64,000 nucleotides of DNA from Paralithodes platypus. Lineage: Eukaryota > Arthropoda > Malacostraca > Decapoda > Lithodidae. Each line of letters begins with the position of its first letter. Within the stretch, counting starts at the first letter, position 1. The notes below the pieces were generated by a model. That model searched no databases. It was not told the origin of the DNA and was given only the letters and a program-made list of their open reading frames with translations. Location of the stretch: the NCBI GenBank assembly GCA_032716605.1, contig CM064519.1, positions 18,524,551 to 18,588,550 on the forward strand. Direction: 5' to 3'. Of this stretch, positions 23,650 through 35,025 are shown in pieces. The translations under genes were made by a program, and so were the position numbers.

Positions 23650-23855
23650 CCAGCCTGGTATACAGTATCTCCTGTATATTATTCAGTTTACCATGGTTTG
23701 CCTCCCCAGAAGGGACGTCATAAATCTCAGGTTCCTATTTACTGCTAGGTGAACAGGGGCATCATATATGATGAGACTGTCCCTCCATCTCTGAAACTCC
23801 TGGAATCTAACCCTGGATTTATGGTTGTGAGCCAAACCCACTAACCATTATAAGG
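23650..23855 (-). repeat. Putative tRNA-derived SINE
   Basis: The minus strand gives ATGGTTAGTGGGTTTGGCTC (A-box-like) and CCAGGGTTAGATTCC (B-box-like) about 30 bp apart. The plus strand has the word AGGTGAACAGGGGCATCA, which I associate with decapod SINEs from memory only. Confidence 0.45.
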
Positions 23856-23959
23856 TAAAGGAGGATGAAGGAGAGGTAAGGAACGGGATGAGAGGAATGG
23901 GGAAGGAAGGATGTAGGATGGTGGTAAGGATAAAGGGTAGGATTAGGGAGGAGTAGACA

Positions 23960-25060
23960 GCTGCTGATGTTCTGGTAGTGGCTCCACAACTGACGATCCT
24001 TGAATTTCTTCCGTTGTTGCTGCTGCGATTCAGGGTCCTCTTATTTCTTCCTTTGCGGTCTTCTGCTGCAATTGATGGTCCTCATATTTCTTCCATTGCT
24101 GCTGTGCTGTCTTCTATAGGGATTGAGGGTCCTCGTAGTTCCTCCATTTCTGTTTTTTTTTATTGCCGTCATCTGCTGCGATTCAGGTTCCTCGTATTTC
24201 TTCCATTGCTGGTTTTTTATTGCTGCTGTGCTGTCTTCTGCTACAATTGATCGTCCTTGTATTTCTCCGTTGTTGTTTCTTGATCTTCTGTGTCGTCTTC
24301 TGTTGTGATTGATGCTTCTTGTACTTCTTCGGTTCCTGTTTCCTGATCTACTGCTGCGATTGATGACCCTCTTATTTCTTTTATTGCTGTCGATGTGGTT
24401 TCTTCTCTAGCTGTATGTTGATGCTGTAGTGTTCGGCTTCCTGAGGTTCCTGTGATCGTAGTTTCTTATGTTGTTGAAGTGCGATGCTGCTCCCAAATCT
24501 TCCGTAAATGCTGTTGCGGCTGTTTTTTCTTGCGTCTTGTTTCAATACTAGTTCTGTACTGCTGTTTCTGGATAATGCTCCTATTTCTTCCGTTGCCATT
24601 GCCGCTTATACTGTAGAGTTATACGGTGTGGTTTCTTTTGTTTCTCGATGCTGTTGATTCAGATATTGCTTCCATTTCTTGATGTTTCTTGCTGCTGCTG
24701 TGGTAGTCGTATTTTGATGCTGTTAAATTTTTTGTTTACTTTTGGGCATTTGTCTGCTGTTTCTTTCTTCTGTTGTTACTGTTCCTTCTTCTGTTGCTAT
24801 GCTGTCTTCTGCTGTGATTAACGGTTCTTCTGTTGTTGCTGTTCCTTTGTCTGTTGATGTGCTGTCTTCTGTTGCGAGTGACTGTCCTCATATTTCTTCT
24901 ATAGCTGGTGATGTGGGTTCTTGAGGTGGTTTCTCCTCTTGCTGCTCCGGTGTGGTTTCTTGCTGCTGTGGTTTTCTTATCTTGATGCTGTTGATTCTGT
25001 GTTTATTTCTGCTGTGGATTGTCTGTTTTTGTTACTGCATCCTCTGCTGCTATCCATTCA
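23960..25060. repeat. Diverged minisatellite (GATTGATGGTCCTC...TTCTTCC type)
   Basis: Units of roughly 45-65 bp repeat the pattern GATTGANGGTCCTCNTATTT, CTTCCATTGCTGCTG and GCTGTCTTCTGCTG. Unit starts are visible near 24027, 24069, 24120, 24179, 24244, 24306 and 24359. The array decays toward 25050. The open frames over it are low complexity. Confidence 0.75.
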
Positions 25061-26476
25061 CCACACCTGAAGGGAAAAATTAATTAGAATATTGTTACAG
25101 TAAATACCTAAATTTTCCTTAAAATTATCCATTTCCTCCAACCTAAATTGTCATTCTACTACCCTAATTAGAAGCAGTTATTATCATTCATAAAGGCTTT
25201 AAAAAAAAAAAAATCTATGTGATTGAGGGAGGCAAAAGGCATAACTGCCTATAGCGAGTGCCTCCCCCATAGTTGAAAGAGTGACAGGGCCAAAATCAAG
25301 GGACGTTCGAGCCAAAATGCCTGGACACACGGAGTTTGAAGCAATTTAAGTCATAGGAAGCGGGAAAAACTGATTCTGGGAGAGAGTTCCAGAGCTCAGC
25401 TGTTGAGTAGAAGAAAGTTTGAGAGTAACGTTTCACTCTTGGGTTGGAGAGTTGCACAGAGTAGGGGTGGGATTGAGTTGCAAGACGGGTACCACGTGCC
25501 CTACGTAAAGGAGGTGGTATGCACTGGGATAGCTCTGAGGAACACTGATTATTATAGTAGCGATAGAATAGCGAGAGAGATGCAACATTGCGGCGGAGAG
25601 AGAGAGATTGCAGAGAGTTAATGATACGAAAGGCCTTCCTTTCAACCTTGTCTAGGAGAGCGGTGTGAGAGGAACCTCCCCACACATTGTGAACAATACT
25701 CAATACAAGGGCGCACTATGCCCCCTGTACAGAGCAAGGAGCTGTGCAGGGGAAAAGAACCCCCTAAGGCGGTTGAGCACACCCAGCTTCTGGGAGGCTG
25801 CCTTAGCAAGACTGGTAATATGGTCCTTCCAAATGAGAGCAGAAGAAAAAGAGACGCCAAGAATATTGAGAGAAGATGAAGGGTTGATTTTTGTATTGTT
25901 GAAGAATAAGGGATAGTCCGCTGGGAGATCCTGACGGGTAGATAGATGGAGAAATTGGGTTTTGGAAGCATTAAAGGTAACAAGGTTTTCTCTGCCCCAA
26001 TTGGAAATAGTATTTAGATCAGAATTTAAGAGTTGTATGGCTTCATTACGTTTGTCGTTGAGGGATTGCTGGCTGGGGCGTTCTGAAAAAGTAATGGAGT
26101 AGTGTAAGGTTGAGTCGTCTGCGTATGAATGGATGGGAATTAAGGTACAGTTAAGGAGATCATTTATAAAAATTAGAAAGAGAATAGGATAGGACAGAGC
26201 CCTGAGGAACACCGGAGTTTATAGGGTGAGGAAGTGAACAATGGCCATCCACAACCGCGGCTATGGAACGGCTGGAAAGGAAATTAGAGACAAAGGCACA
26301 GATGGAGGGATAGAAACCAAAGGAGGGTAGTTTAGAAATTAAAGATTTATGCCAGACTCTATCGAAGGCTTTCGATATGTCTAGTGCAATAGAAAAAGTC
26401 TCACCGAAGTCCCGAAAGGAGGATGACCAAGAGTTAGTAAGATATGATAGAAGATCACCAGTAGAGCGACCCTTAA

Positions 26477-27100
26477 CCTGACAAGCGCGATATAGACCTA
26501 GGTGCTAGGGTAGTTATTTGTGCATTTCTAGCCCTGGATTCTGACAGAATTCGTTATATTTACAATATAAACCATTATTTGTTTTCGGTATGCTTTTATT
26601 TTACATATATGATGTATATATGAACCTTCAAGAGTGCTAAAATAAGTGGGAAAAGCATTTGGGTGGTGAAAAACGAAGATATTGGCCACCCGGTCATAAT
26701 CTCAGGCGAGAGAGAGACACAGGCAGCCCTCCCCTCTCGCTGTCTGGGAGTCAACTGAGACGAGCGGGGCGGTGTGTGCCGGTGTCTGGGTGTTGCATAA
26801 CGATCTTTTATGCAACCCACTTGTGCTACATTATCGCGGGAGAGAAAAATAACCGATAAATGATGATAATAAGTGGATAAATAGGTGATAATTGGGGAGG
26901 GGGGAATAAGGTGGGGAAGGGGGAGGGGTGAGAAACACATGGATGAGTACTAGAGGGGAATTATCTCACCTAGAGACAAAATCCTTTGTTTTGATAGGCC
27001 CTTTTTTTTTTTTGGAAGGCTTTTTTTATGGTCCTGCTTCCGTGAGGCCTATCGCGTTCCCTATAGGAAGCCTTCCGTGAGGCCTATCGCGCTTGCCGGG
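26477..27100. mobile_element. TTAA-flanked MITE (family D), 624 bp
   Basis: It starts CCTGACAAGCGCGATA and ends TATCGCGCTTGCCGGG, with TTAA at 26473-26476 and 27101-27104. The insertion falls between QYGF and KGRSTGD of the host RT and removal restores the frame. A ~21-bp subterminal word (CTTCCGTGAGGCCTATCGCG) is doubled near the right end. Copy 2 at 35026-35658 is nearly identical, so the shared 66-codon open frame is only a consequence of copying. Confidence 0.9.
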
Positions 27101-27155
27101 TTAAGGAAGCCATACTGGCGATCTGAGAGCAGATTATGAGAAGAGAAATGCTTAA

Positions 27156-27505
27156 AGGTGGGGGCTCATGGGTTGAGGTAAACATGGAAAAATAATCGCC
27201 AACCTGCATATAACTATCTTGTAAAATGCAATGTCACTGAAATAATTATAAACAATGGTATAAAGGATTTTGCGGATCGTCTATACCGGGCCTGTGACGT
27301 CATAGTGACGTCACACCAGTATCCTTAGCCTAGACTGGATGGTGGACTTACACTCTTGTGACGTCACAGGCCCGGTATAGATGATCCACAAAATCCTTTA
27401 TACCATTGTTAATAATGATTTCAGTGCCATTGCATTTTGCAAGATAATTATGTACAGCTTGGCGATTATCATTCCATGTTTATCTCAACCCATGAGCCCC
27501 CACCT
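27156..27505. mobile_element. Fold-back TTAA element (family E), 350 bp near-perfect palindrome
   Basis: Almost the whole element is two inverted arms: AGGTGGGGGCTCATGGGTTG at each end, meeting around TGACGTCA words near 27310-27340. TTAA flanks it at 27152-27155 and 27506-27509, and removal restores the host RT reading (KFLK to HFSS). A second copy at 32083-33252 is itself split by a CR1-like insertion. It has no coding. Confidence 0.9.
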
Positions 27506-27823
27506 TTAAGAAATTTGGAAGCAAGAATAGTTTCAAAAACTTTAGAAAGACAAGAAATGAGAGCAATTGGACGATAGGTGGAGGGTTGAGAGCGGTCACC
27601 CTTCTTTGGAACAGGTTGAATGTGAGCAAACTTCCAGCATGAAGGGAAGACGTTAGAGGATAGACAGAGACGAAAGAGTTTGCCTAGGCAGGGAGTCCGC
27701 ACGTGCTGACATGTGTAAGCCTGGAGCAGTGGAGCCTTGCCCGGAGAAACTGCCAAGAGTGAAGTCGGAAGGCGAGTGCAGCTAGACGCCATCACAGTGT
27801 AAGCTACTTTAACACCCAGGACT

Positions 27824-28049
27824 TGTCCCTCAAATTTCCCTTCATAATTGTCGAGGGGCACAGGGCCTTGGGTGGGGCTTCGGTATCCCGGGCATTTCTG
27901 CACCCTCCTCAGCTCCTCGCCTGGGAGCGGCTTCGGTCACCTGGGCTTTCTTAATGGTAAACAGGGAGGGTTCTGTGGGGGCGCTCGGTTATGGCCTTGG
28001 CCTTACTCGGGACCTTGGGGCTGTTTGGTCAGACAGCATGGGGAACAAT
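27824..28049 (+). mobile_element. 5'-truncated Jockey-like/SINE 3' fragment
   Basis: It matches the last ~230 bp of the retroposon at 9356-9873 and ends GGGAACAATA. A 13-bp target duplication with one mismatch flanks it (AACACCCAGGACT at 27811-27823, AACACTCAGGACT at 28050-28062). Confidence 0.75.
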
Positions 28050-28062
28050 AACACTCAGGACT

Positions 28063-28726
28063 GCTCTATCTCTATAATCACAACTTAAACCCTATTAAAA
28101 TGGTCTATTGTTAGCCAAAATAGGATACATATGGGTTGCCTAGCTCAACTAATATAATTAACATGGATTACCTTATTTTACTAATGCAATAAATACCTAT
28201 CATAATCAAGAATCTAATTCAAACTATCTTCATATAGCTACACTCATATGAACTAGCATTTCTGTAGGGTACGTTACTTTAATATTCAAAGCAAATTGTA
28301 CTAAATATTTAAAATGAGATGGCATTTATATAAGCTACTGTACATTACAATTATTCAAGCAAATTAGCAATACGAATATAAAAAATTGAAAGCAAACAAA
28401 AAGCAAAGTAACTCACCGAATATATCTCCATTCGCATAAAAAATATATATTATTTTATACAGGGGAGCACAATTTACTACCATACAGCTTTATCTATAAT
28501 TTATATAATTTGTTTACTAATTTACCAGATAAATTATTCTTAATATAAACTAGAGGGCAGGTAACCCTACTTGTGTTAAAACAAAATACAAAATGTCACT
28601 TTCATTATGATAAAGCAGAATGGTTTACAATAAAGAAAGTTAATCAAATGGCTATACTCCATTCAAATTTACTTGGCAACAAATCATCACCCCAAAGTAT
28701 GAATATATGAATACAAAAATGTTTAT
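28063..28726. other. AT-rich spacer, nothing recognised
   Basis: No open frame, repeat edge or RNA motif is visible. Confidence 0.6.
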
Positions 28727-28730
28727 TTAA

Positions 28731-29126
28731 CCCGTCCAGCCCCGGCTAGTTTTGTAATGTTTGTTCACCAGAACCCGGCCGGTTTTCAATTTTTTTTTTT
28801 TTATTCCAGAAACAATAGCGAATGGGTTAGGAATGAAGGAAAAACCACGAAAAACAGCTCAAAAAGCTTAAAGAATGGTCCTACAGAGCCCCCGAAAACG
28901 TATTTTACAAGAGTAAAAAAATTGAAGGCAATTACCCTAAAAAAACAGGTTATTGCGCGCTCACGCGCATGCACGTGGACTTTGAGAGTTTTCAACCATC
29001 GGCACGGTTGCGTGGGATACGTACACAGTTCCCATACAAATCTGAGCCCTCTTGAGTGGCTACACCTGAGGTTACGGTCGGCGCAATTAGGGTGACGCGC
29101 CAGGCGCGTCTCTGGGGCTGTACGGG
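28731..29126. mobile_element. piggyBac-type MITE (family F), copy 2, 396 bp
   Basis: Inverted relative to 11754-12191. It begins CCCGTCCAGCCCCGGCTAG, ends CTCTGGGGCTGTACGGG, and TTAA flanks both ends (28727-28730, 29127-29130). The first bases resemble the termini of the full piggyBac at 55668 (CCCTCCAGCCCCGG). Confidence 0.88.
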
Positions 29127-29130
29127 TTAA

Positions 29131-29876
29131 GTGATGTAAAACAAAAACAGAAACTGCACAATATAAAAACTGAAGAACTTCTCAAAATCACTTTGTGGAA
29201 ATAATGCATTGAAGATTTAGCAAAACAGTACAGTATTATGAAATAGATAATTATAGAATATATTATATCCAAGAGTAAAATAATTTTGAAAATCATGAGT
29301 AACTATGTGGAGAAGGGTGAAAACTGCCAAGGTCATTTGAATAGAGTATAGTAAAATAGTAGATTTGATGATGTCTGGTGTAGTTGGAGTATCGTAGTGG
29401 TGTTATTCATCATAGGGGATCCATAGTGGGTTGTTCTTGGGGCGTATGATGTGCAGAGGTGGTAGGAGATGTATTAGCAGTGTGGTGGTTCATCGTAGGG
29501 GATCCGTAGTATGTTGTTCTTGGGGTGTATGATGTGCAGGGGTGGTAGGAGTGAAGTGGTTTGATTAATTGTAGTAGGAGCTGTCCTTGAGGTGTAGGAG
29601 TGGTAGGAGATGGATTACCGGCGGTGGTGGCGTCTGTCTGCTATCCTCCCGTGTCCTGAAAATTGAAAAAGACAATATATATATATTTGAGGTTACAGGT
29701 ATTGGTAAGACAAGTAAGTACAAAACAATGATTTCCTTAACTATTTTATATTGCCTGATGAGACATTTATATGAGGGAGCATAGATACACTGCCCACACA
29801 GACGTTGCGATCCCAGCGAGGTGGCCAGGACGAGAGAATATACATAACATAATTAAACATGACTAAATTAACTATG
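29131..29876. repeat. Spacer with an ~80-bp tandem duplication
   Basis: At about 29410 and 29489 the words AGGGGATCCRTAGT and GTATGATGTGCAGNGGTGGT recur, giving an imperfect ~80-bp tandem duplication. Nothing else is recognised except an (AT)n patch near 29675. Confidence 0.6.
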
Positions 29877-30068
29877 TTTCTTTTCAACTGACGGTAAATT
29901 GCAAAGTTACCATCAAAATTTCTCAGTTATTTTGAAGATTTTGTAGAGAAATATACGTGGACTATATATGATGGGAGAGGCATAATTTAATTTTTGTTCA
30001 TTAAGTACTGTATCGAGAAAGTAGCTAGCTAACAAGGGATTCAATTTATCGCCCATGTAAAGAAACCG
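29877..30068. mobile_element. Diverged relative of the 19697-19895 MITE
   Basis: The left end has TCAACTGACGGTAAATTG, the right end GATTCAATTTATCGCCCAT, matching the order of the 19697-19895 copy but with poorly conserved tips. Confidence 0.4.
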
Positions 30069-30276
30069 AATTCAGTATAGTGAATATCTAGTTAATCTAA
30101 TATCCTAGCCTTTAGTTTTTTACAAATACCCATAGCTAATGTCCAGGTAAGAAGGGAGACGGAGAGAGAGCCAAACGGGGATGACTAAATAGAATCACCA
30201 TGCGTTAGAAAGTACAATTTGTATTACACAAAATGAATATCTCCCTCTCAACCACTCTTGTTGGTTCGTCTCTCAC

Positions 30277-30863
30277 TTGTCGATAGTATCAATTGCTTGC
30301 TTTTGCGATTTCCTTAGTTTATTTGTGCGATAAATGTAGGTTATTATAATTGTAGGGTAGTTATTGATAGGGGTCACTTGAGGCATGCTATGCTTACAGG
30401 TACCTACCCGATAGCACTATCGTTAGTGAGTGCTGTACTGTATTTTATATTATTTTTTAATAGTATAGATATCTTATCAATATTTGTATTTTGTACTATT
30501 GTTAATGTCTTGTCATGTTGCAAATTTGATTTTAAATAATATTTTGACATTTAACATGTAGTTTCTTTATTCATGCAGAGTTTAGTAAAATTTACCAGAA
30601 CGTCCCGGACTTCCCAAACTTGACTAATTCCTTTAACGTGACGATAGTGCGTTGTTATATGTGCGATTAGTTTGCTTGGGAAACAGATTAACTTGCTCAT
30701 GTAGTAATGTACACCCTATGTGATGGATTGTGTTCTTTTATTTAATAATTTTCATTTTAGTAAGCGTTGTTTCCACATAGCGATTTTGATAATTTAATTT
30801 GACTTTATATTGTCCTTGTCCCAATTTTGGTTTGTTTAGTTTGCAAGTTTTAAATTTTAATTA
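30277..30863 (+). repeat. Dispersed unknown repeat (family H), copy 2
   Basis: Near full-length match to 18131-18723. The differing 5' stretch (GCTTGCTTTTGCGATTTCCT) is the one also found at the very end of the window. Confidence 0.8.
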
Positions 30864-30879
30864 AACTATAGTATTCATA

Positions 30880-31035
30880 TATATTTTCACCAACCCACCA
30901 ATTAATTTTCAAATAAACCTAATTAATTAAATCAATGAAAGTAATGAATACATGTGGTACTCCAAGGACTCGAACCAAGGATACTCGCACCAAAATTCCA
31001 CACACTAAGCATTACGCTATCAAGAGGGGGATCTG
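30880..31035 (-). repeat. tRNA-derived SINE (family I)
   Basis: Minus strand: A-box-like TAGCGTAATGCTTAG, B box GGTTCGAGTCC, then a body with TTCATTGATTTAATTAATTA and GGTGGGTTGGTGAAAATA. The same order recurs at 33375-33512, 42450-42560 and 43500-43672. Confidence 0.65.
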
Positions 31036-31059
31036 GCAGGTGTGGGGCTCTGCAGATTC

Positions 31060-31168
31060 CGTTTTTTAAAATTAGGCCTTATAATTAGGGTTGGGTGTGA
31101 CAGGGATCTGCCTTGTGTAGGCCAATTGGTTTTCTGCAGACTCCCATTTTCTTATGTTCTTAAACTCA
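31060..31168 (+). mobile_element. CR1-like (family B) 3' tail fragment
   Basis: It matches the end of the 3' UTR at 32900-33004 (GGTTGGGTGTGACAGGGATC, then CCCATTTTCTTATGTTCTTA). Only ~110 bp are kept. Confidence 0.75.
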
Positions 31169-31368
31169 TTTCAGTAAGCTTAAGGTCTTTTGATGTCATC
31201 CTCTGTGGCTGTCCACGTCTCACTACCATAATGTGGCATGCTTCTCACACATGCAGTCCGTAGCTTTCCCTTACAGTGGAATGATAAACCCCCTTTGTCA
31301 CACCACCCCATCACTTTCCTTTGCACCCCCTCGAAAGGTACCAAACGCCTCATATTACAACTAACCAC
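31169..31368 (-). pseudogene. RTE-like RT C-terminal fragment
   Basis: The minus strand encodes VPFEGVQRKVMGWCDKG, LRTACVRSMPHYGSETWTAT and EDDIKR. The pattern CVRSxxxYGSETWxxxxxD is typical of the post-thumb part of RTE-like RTs. About 65 codons only. Confidence 0.6.
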
Positions 31369-32082
31369 ACCTCACATTCCCCTACCTACATCACAACATG
31401 GCTTTAGGCCACTACACTCCATAAACACTCTTCTTACAGACCTTACACAAAGAGCATTTGACGGCATCAACTCCGCCAGACTACCACACAGATCACTACT
31501 TGCCACACTTGACATTAGTAAAGCCTTCGATGCCATCCCCCGCCACAACCTAACAAGCAAAATCTACGACACAAACATGCACAACAATACAAAAAGGTGG
31601 CTGGCCAACTACCTATCAAGCAGATATGCACACATATCATTTGCCAGTCAGTCATCCAACATCAGAAACTATAAAAAAAAAACAGTCCTGCAATGATCCG
31701 TCCTGTCGCCCACACTCTTCAATCTATAATGCATGATATACCCACACCTCATGTACCCCAAATATATATAGCTTCCTATGCAGACGACATAACACCAACA
31801 TGTACACACCAAGACCCAGACAGAGCAACACATCTCCTCAAACCCTATCTCAACACACTACATGAATGGTGCACTACAAACAGACTCAAATTAGCCCCAG
31901 TCAAATCCACTACAACCCTCCTCACGAGCTGGACAGCCGAATACAAAAACCCGCACCTCACCATAAACACCCCCCTAACACAAACACACGCACCCAAAAA
32001 CCTAGGAGTAACATATGATACTCTGATGACATTCAAACAGCATATCACAAACATAAAAAAATAAACTGACACCCAGACTTAA

Positions 32083-33252
32083 AGGTGGTGGTGCATGGGT
32101 TGAGATTAAACAAGAGTAATACAGTACTCGCCAACCTGCACATAATTATCTTGCTTTTAAAATGCAATGTCACTGAAATCATTATTAATTAGAAAACTCA
32201 GACTGTGAGAAAGATCTAGGTGTGTTTGTTAGCAATGATTTGAAGCCTAGAAAACAATGTATAAGCGTTCATAACAAGGCAAACAGGATTCCCGGGTTCA
32301 TATCTAGGAGTGTGAGTAACAGAACTGCTGATGTTATCTTAAAACTTTACTTGTCATTAGTGAGACCCCATATGGATTATGCTGTTCAATTTTGGTGTCC
32401 TTATTACAGAATGGACATAGATTCATTGGAGAGAGTACAACGTAGAATGACAAAAATTATCCATAATATTAGAAATTTTCCGTATGAAGAAAGGTTGAAG
32501 AAATTAGGCTTACATTCGTTAGAGAGACGCAGAGTTAGAGGGGATATGATAAGAGGTATTCAAGTGGGTTAGTGGGATTAATAAAGGGGACATGAAAAAT
32601 GTACTAAAGCTCAGTGATAGCGAAAGAACTCGTACAAATGGTTTCAAATTAGATAAATTTTGTTTCAGAAAAGATATAGGCAAATATTGGTTTGGTAACA
32701 GAGTTGTAGATGGGTGGAATAGGCTACCAAGTGATATAGTGGGATCAAGAACGATAGGGAGCTTTAAGATAAAATTAGATAGGCATATGGACGAGATGGG
32801 TTGGGTGTGAGGGGGATCTACCAGGTGTGGGCCAATCGGCGCTCAGCAGACCCCCGTAATCTTGTGTTAATCCCTGACCATTTTGGTGGGGGCAGTACTC
32901 AAGGTATTAGTGAGTTGGGCCTATAATTGGGGTTGGGTGTGACAGGGATCTGCCTTGTATGGGCCGATCGGCTTTTTGCAGACTCCCATTTTCTTATGTT
33001 CTTATTTTAATATTGGTATAAAGGATTTTGTGGATTGTCTAAACCAGACCTGTGACGTCACAGAAGTATCTTCTTTCTGGACTGGATGGTGGACTTGCAC
33101 TCCTATGACGTCATAGGTCCGGTGTAGACGATCCACAAAACCCTATATACCATTGTTAATAATTATTTCGGTGCCATTGGATTTGACAATATAATTATGT
33201 GCAGGTTGGCAATTATTATTCCATGTTTATCTCAACCCATGCACCACCACCT
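32083..33252. mobile_element. Fold-back TTAA element (family E), copy 2, split
   Basis: The outer ends AGGTGGTGGTGCATGGGTTG and its complement match the 27156-27505 copy. The left arm stops near 32189 and resumes at 33005, with a CR1-like copy between. TTAA precedes the left end; on the right it has changed to TTCTAA. Confidence 0.82.
32190..33004 (+). pseudogene. CR1-like (family B) RT C-terminal part and 3' UTR
   Basis: It begins at ENSDCEKDLGVFVSND, runs through VRPHMDYAVQFWCPYY, ERVQRRMTKIIHNIRNFPYE, a frameshift near 32560, then KDIGKYWFGNRVVDGWNRLP to GWV at 32810. The 3' UTR ends CCCATTTTCTTATGTTCTTA. It sits in the left arm of a fold-back element with a short TTAAT-like duplication. 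It supplies the complete 3' end missing from the copy ending at 8059. Confidence 0.86.
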
Positions 33253-33374
33253 TCTAACGCCCTCAGGTCACTTGCCCACACAAAATTTTGACACAACAAA
33301 GAAACTACCACAACAGTATACACACAATATATAAGATCAGTAATGGAATATGCAAGCCCTGCCTGGGCTTCAAA

Positions 33375-33512
33375 CCTAGCTGATGGATAAATGCACTGAA
33401 TTTCGGTATGAGCATCCTAGGTTCGAATCCCTGGACTGTCACATGTATTTGTTGATTTCATTAATTGAGTTTAGGAAGGAGTAAAGTCGGTTGGTGGAGG
33501 GAACATAATAAT
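33375..33512 (+). repeat. tRNA-derived SINE (family I)
   Basis: A perfect B box GGTTCGAATCCC lies at about 33422, upstream ATGGATAAATGCACTGAATT, downstream TGTTGATTTCATTAATTGAG and GGTTGGTGG. It lies inside the Jockey-like pol remnant. Confidence 0.7.
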
Positions 33513-34199
33513 ACATCACAAGACATTGCAGAACATTCAAAGCACAGCTCTAAAAATCATCCCAGGCTGCACAGCTACTACACCTACAGATCACCTACAT
33601 CAAGAATCCAAAGTCCTTAAAGTCAAAGACCACTTGGACATGAGAGGCACTCAATTCCTGACTGCAGCCTCCACAAACCAACACCATTCACTACAATGCA
33701 TGGCAACACACCCACAGACACCAAGAAATATCAAAACAACACCCCAGCAGGCCAGCACATGATATCACACACAAATACTGTCATCTTTCCCTCCCTTCCC
33801 ACACCAAACCAGCTTCCATAAGCACATCCATACACATATCTCTCGCCGTTCCATCAAATCACTCCTAGACAACATGCAGTAGCAGGCACAACCTCCCGAA
33901 ATCCATCCTTCTGAGTCCTCCCTTCCTCGTGAGGATAGAGTCCACCTGGCCAGGCTGAGATGTGGGCACCATCCAGCTCTTCTGAGCTATCAGAAGAGAC
34001 TGGATGTGTCCGTCGTCAACACCTGCCCAGGATGTAAGACAGCACCCCATACTATTAAACACATCATAGAAATTCCACACAATCACTTACGCCAACAACA
34101 TAATCTACACTTCTTGAGAGCTCTGTGGGAAAGCCCGATCGTGGCCAAGGCCTTCCTTAAGAACTTGGGGCGGTTCAGCCAGGCAGCCTAGGGAACGAC

Positions 34200-34719
34200 A
34201 ACATCACAGCTTCATCCCATAAGCTTATTGACGATATATTGTACTGTATGGTCTTTCATTATCAAAATCAAGTCAAAGTACAATAATCAAGATCGGGACA
34301 TGATAATTTCTTGTCTATTTACGATAAACAAAGCTTACTATATATAGTCATAAGTTGTTATTCACAAATATAACTTGTGAATAACACTGGTGCAAATATA
34401 TCTAAGAAACTCGACAAAAACGAAATCCCGCCGGCCGAACACCGAAAACAAAACAATAACAATACAGTAATCACATCAGTAGTACTGCATTAGCCAAACA
34501 GAGATACTGTAATTACATAGAATCGCCATGCGTTAAAAAGTGCCATTTTTATAGCCTTTAGCACAAAATTAATGACATATAAGAACAAATTCCCTGTTGT
34601 AAGATCTATGATATTGGCTGTCAAGATGAATCAAGTGACGTGTATAAATAAGGTGGTGTTATCTACTGTGGCAGAAAAGAAGCAATCATCACATTGAAAC
34701 TCCACTGTGAACATCTAGT
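34200..34719. other. Spacer, nothing recognised
   Basis: AT-rich, without open frame or repeat edge that I can identify. Confidence 0.55.
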
Positions 34720-34723
34720 GCGA

Positions 34724-35007
34724 TGTAAATTCAGTGAAAATAGGTTAGCCTAAACAGACCGGATGCGGAAATACTGTAACTTGAGCCGACCTTGCCAAGC
34801 GAGATATCTTTCTTGGTGACACTGGTAGAGTGTTCGCCTCATAGCCCAAGGGTCCCGAGTTCAATCCCAGGCCCGGGCATATTTTTGTGAGACTATTCCC
34901 GCATCTAACGAAGTTTAGGTGTGTTGGTAAAATTGTTCAGATGGGTGAGAGTAAGATCGGAGCTCCATAAATCCTCTTTCGGGTATGGTGTAAAAAGCTA
35001 TTCCTAC
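34724..35007 (+). repeat. tRNA-derived SINE (family S), copy 1, ~284 bp
   Basis: It shares its full length with 40823-41104: TGTAAANTCAGTGAAARTAGG at the start, CGGATGCGGAAATAC, A-box-like TGGTGACACTGGTAGAG, B box GAGTTCAATCCC, CGAAGTTTAGGTGTG, ending ATTCCTAC. A short GCGA repeat flanks it (34720-34723, 35009-35012). Confidence 0.78.
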
Positions 35008-35025
35008 AGCGACATATATGAAGCA

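Larger units (their letters stand above)
25200..28062 (-). pseudogene. Jockey/CR1-group non-LTR RT, minus strand, with three insertions
   Basis: Read from 27800 down: FPSCWKFAHIQPVPKKGDRS, TYRPIALISCLSKVFETILA, HNLLSDRQYGF, KGRSTGDLLSYLTN, motif A ALDISKAFDRVWHKSL, SGVPQG, LFLIFINDLL, active site SYADDSTLHYS (about 26110), NILGVSFS, then the C-terminal VHNVWGGSSHTALLDKV to PASYDLNCFKLRVSRHF ending at 25296. The 3' end is probably a poly-A/T run at 25199-25213. Insertions lie at 26477-27100, 27156-27505 and 27824-28049; removing each restores the reading. Small frameshifts lie near 26200 and 25700. The exact clade is uncertain. Confidence 0.85.
31372..34195 (+). pseudogene. Jockey-like non-LTR pol remnant with nested insertions
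   Basis: Plus-strand pieces: SQHGFRPLHSINTLLTDLTQ, motif A LATLDISKAFDAIPRHNL (31500-31560), active site ASYADDITPTC (about 31765-31800), APKNLGVTYDTLMTFKQHI (about 31990-32045), RSVMEYASPAWASN (about 33330-33375), IQSTALKIIPGC (33535-33570), and a C-terminal LRCGHH...CPGCKTAPHTIKHII Cys/His segment to the end, FSQAA at 34191. GGGAACGAC follows. Insertions are the fold-back at 32083-33252 (holding a CR1-like copy) and a SINE at 33375-33512. Stops and shifts are many, so it is old. Confidence 0.8.

Noticed and set aside
26659..26859. 66-codon open frame conserved between two loci (also 35208-35408)
   Set aside because: The two loci are near-identical MITE copies; conservation at the DNA level explains it and no motif is present.
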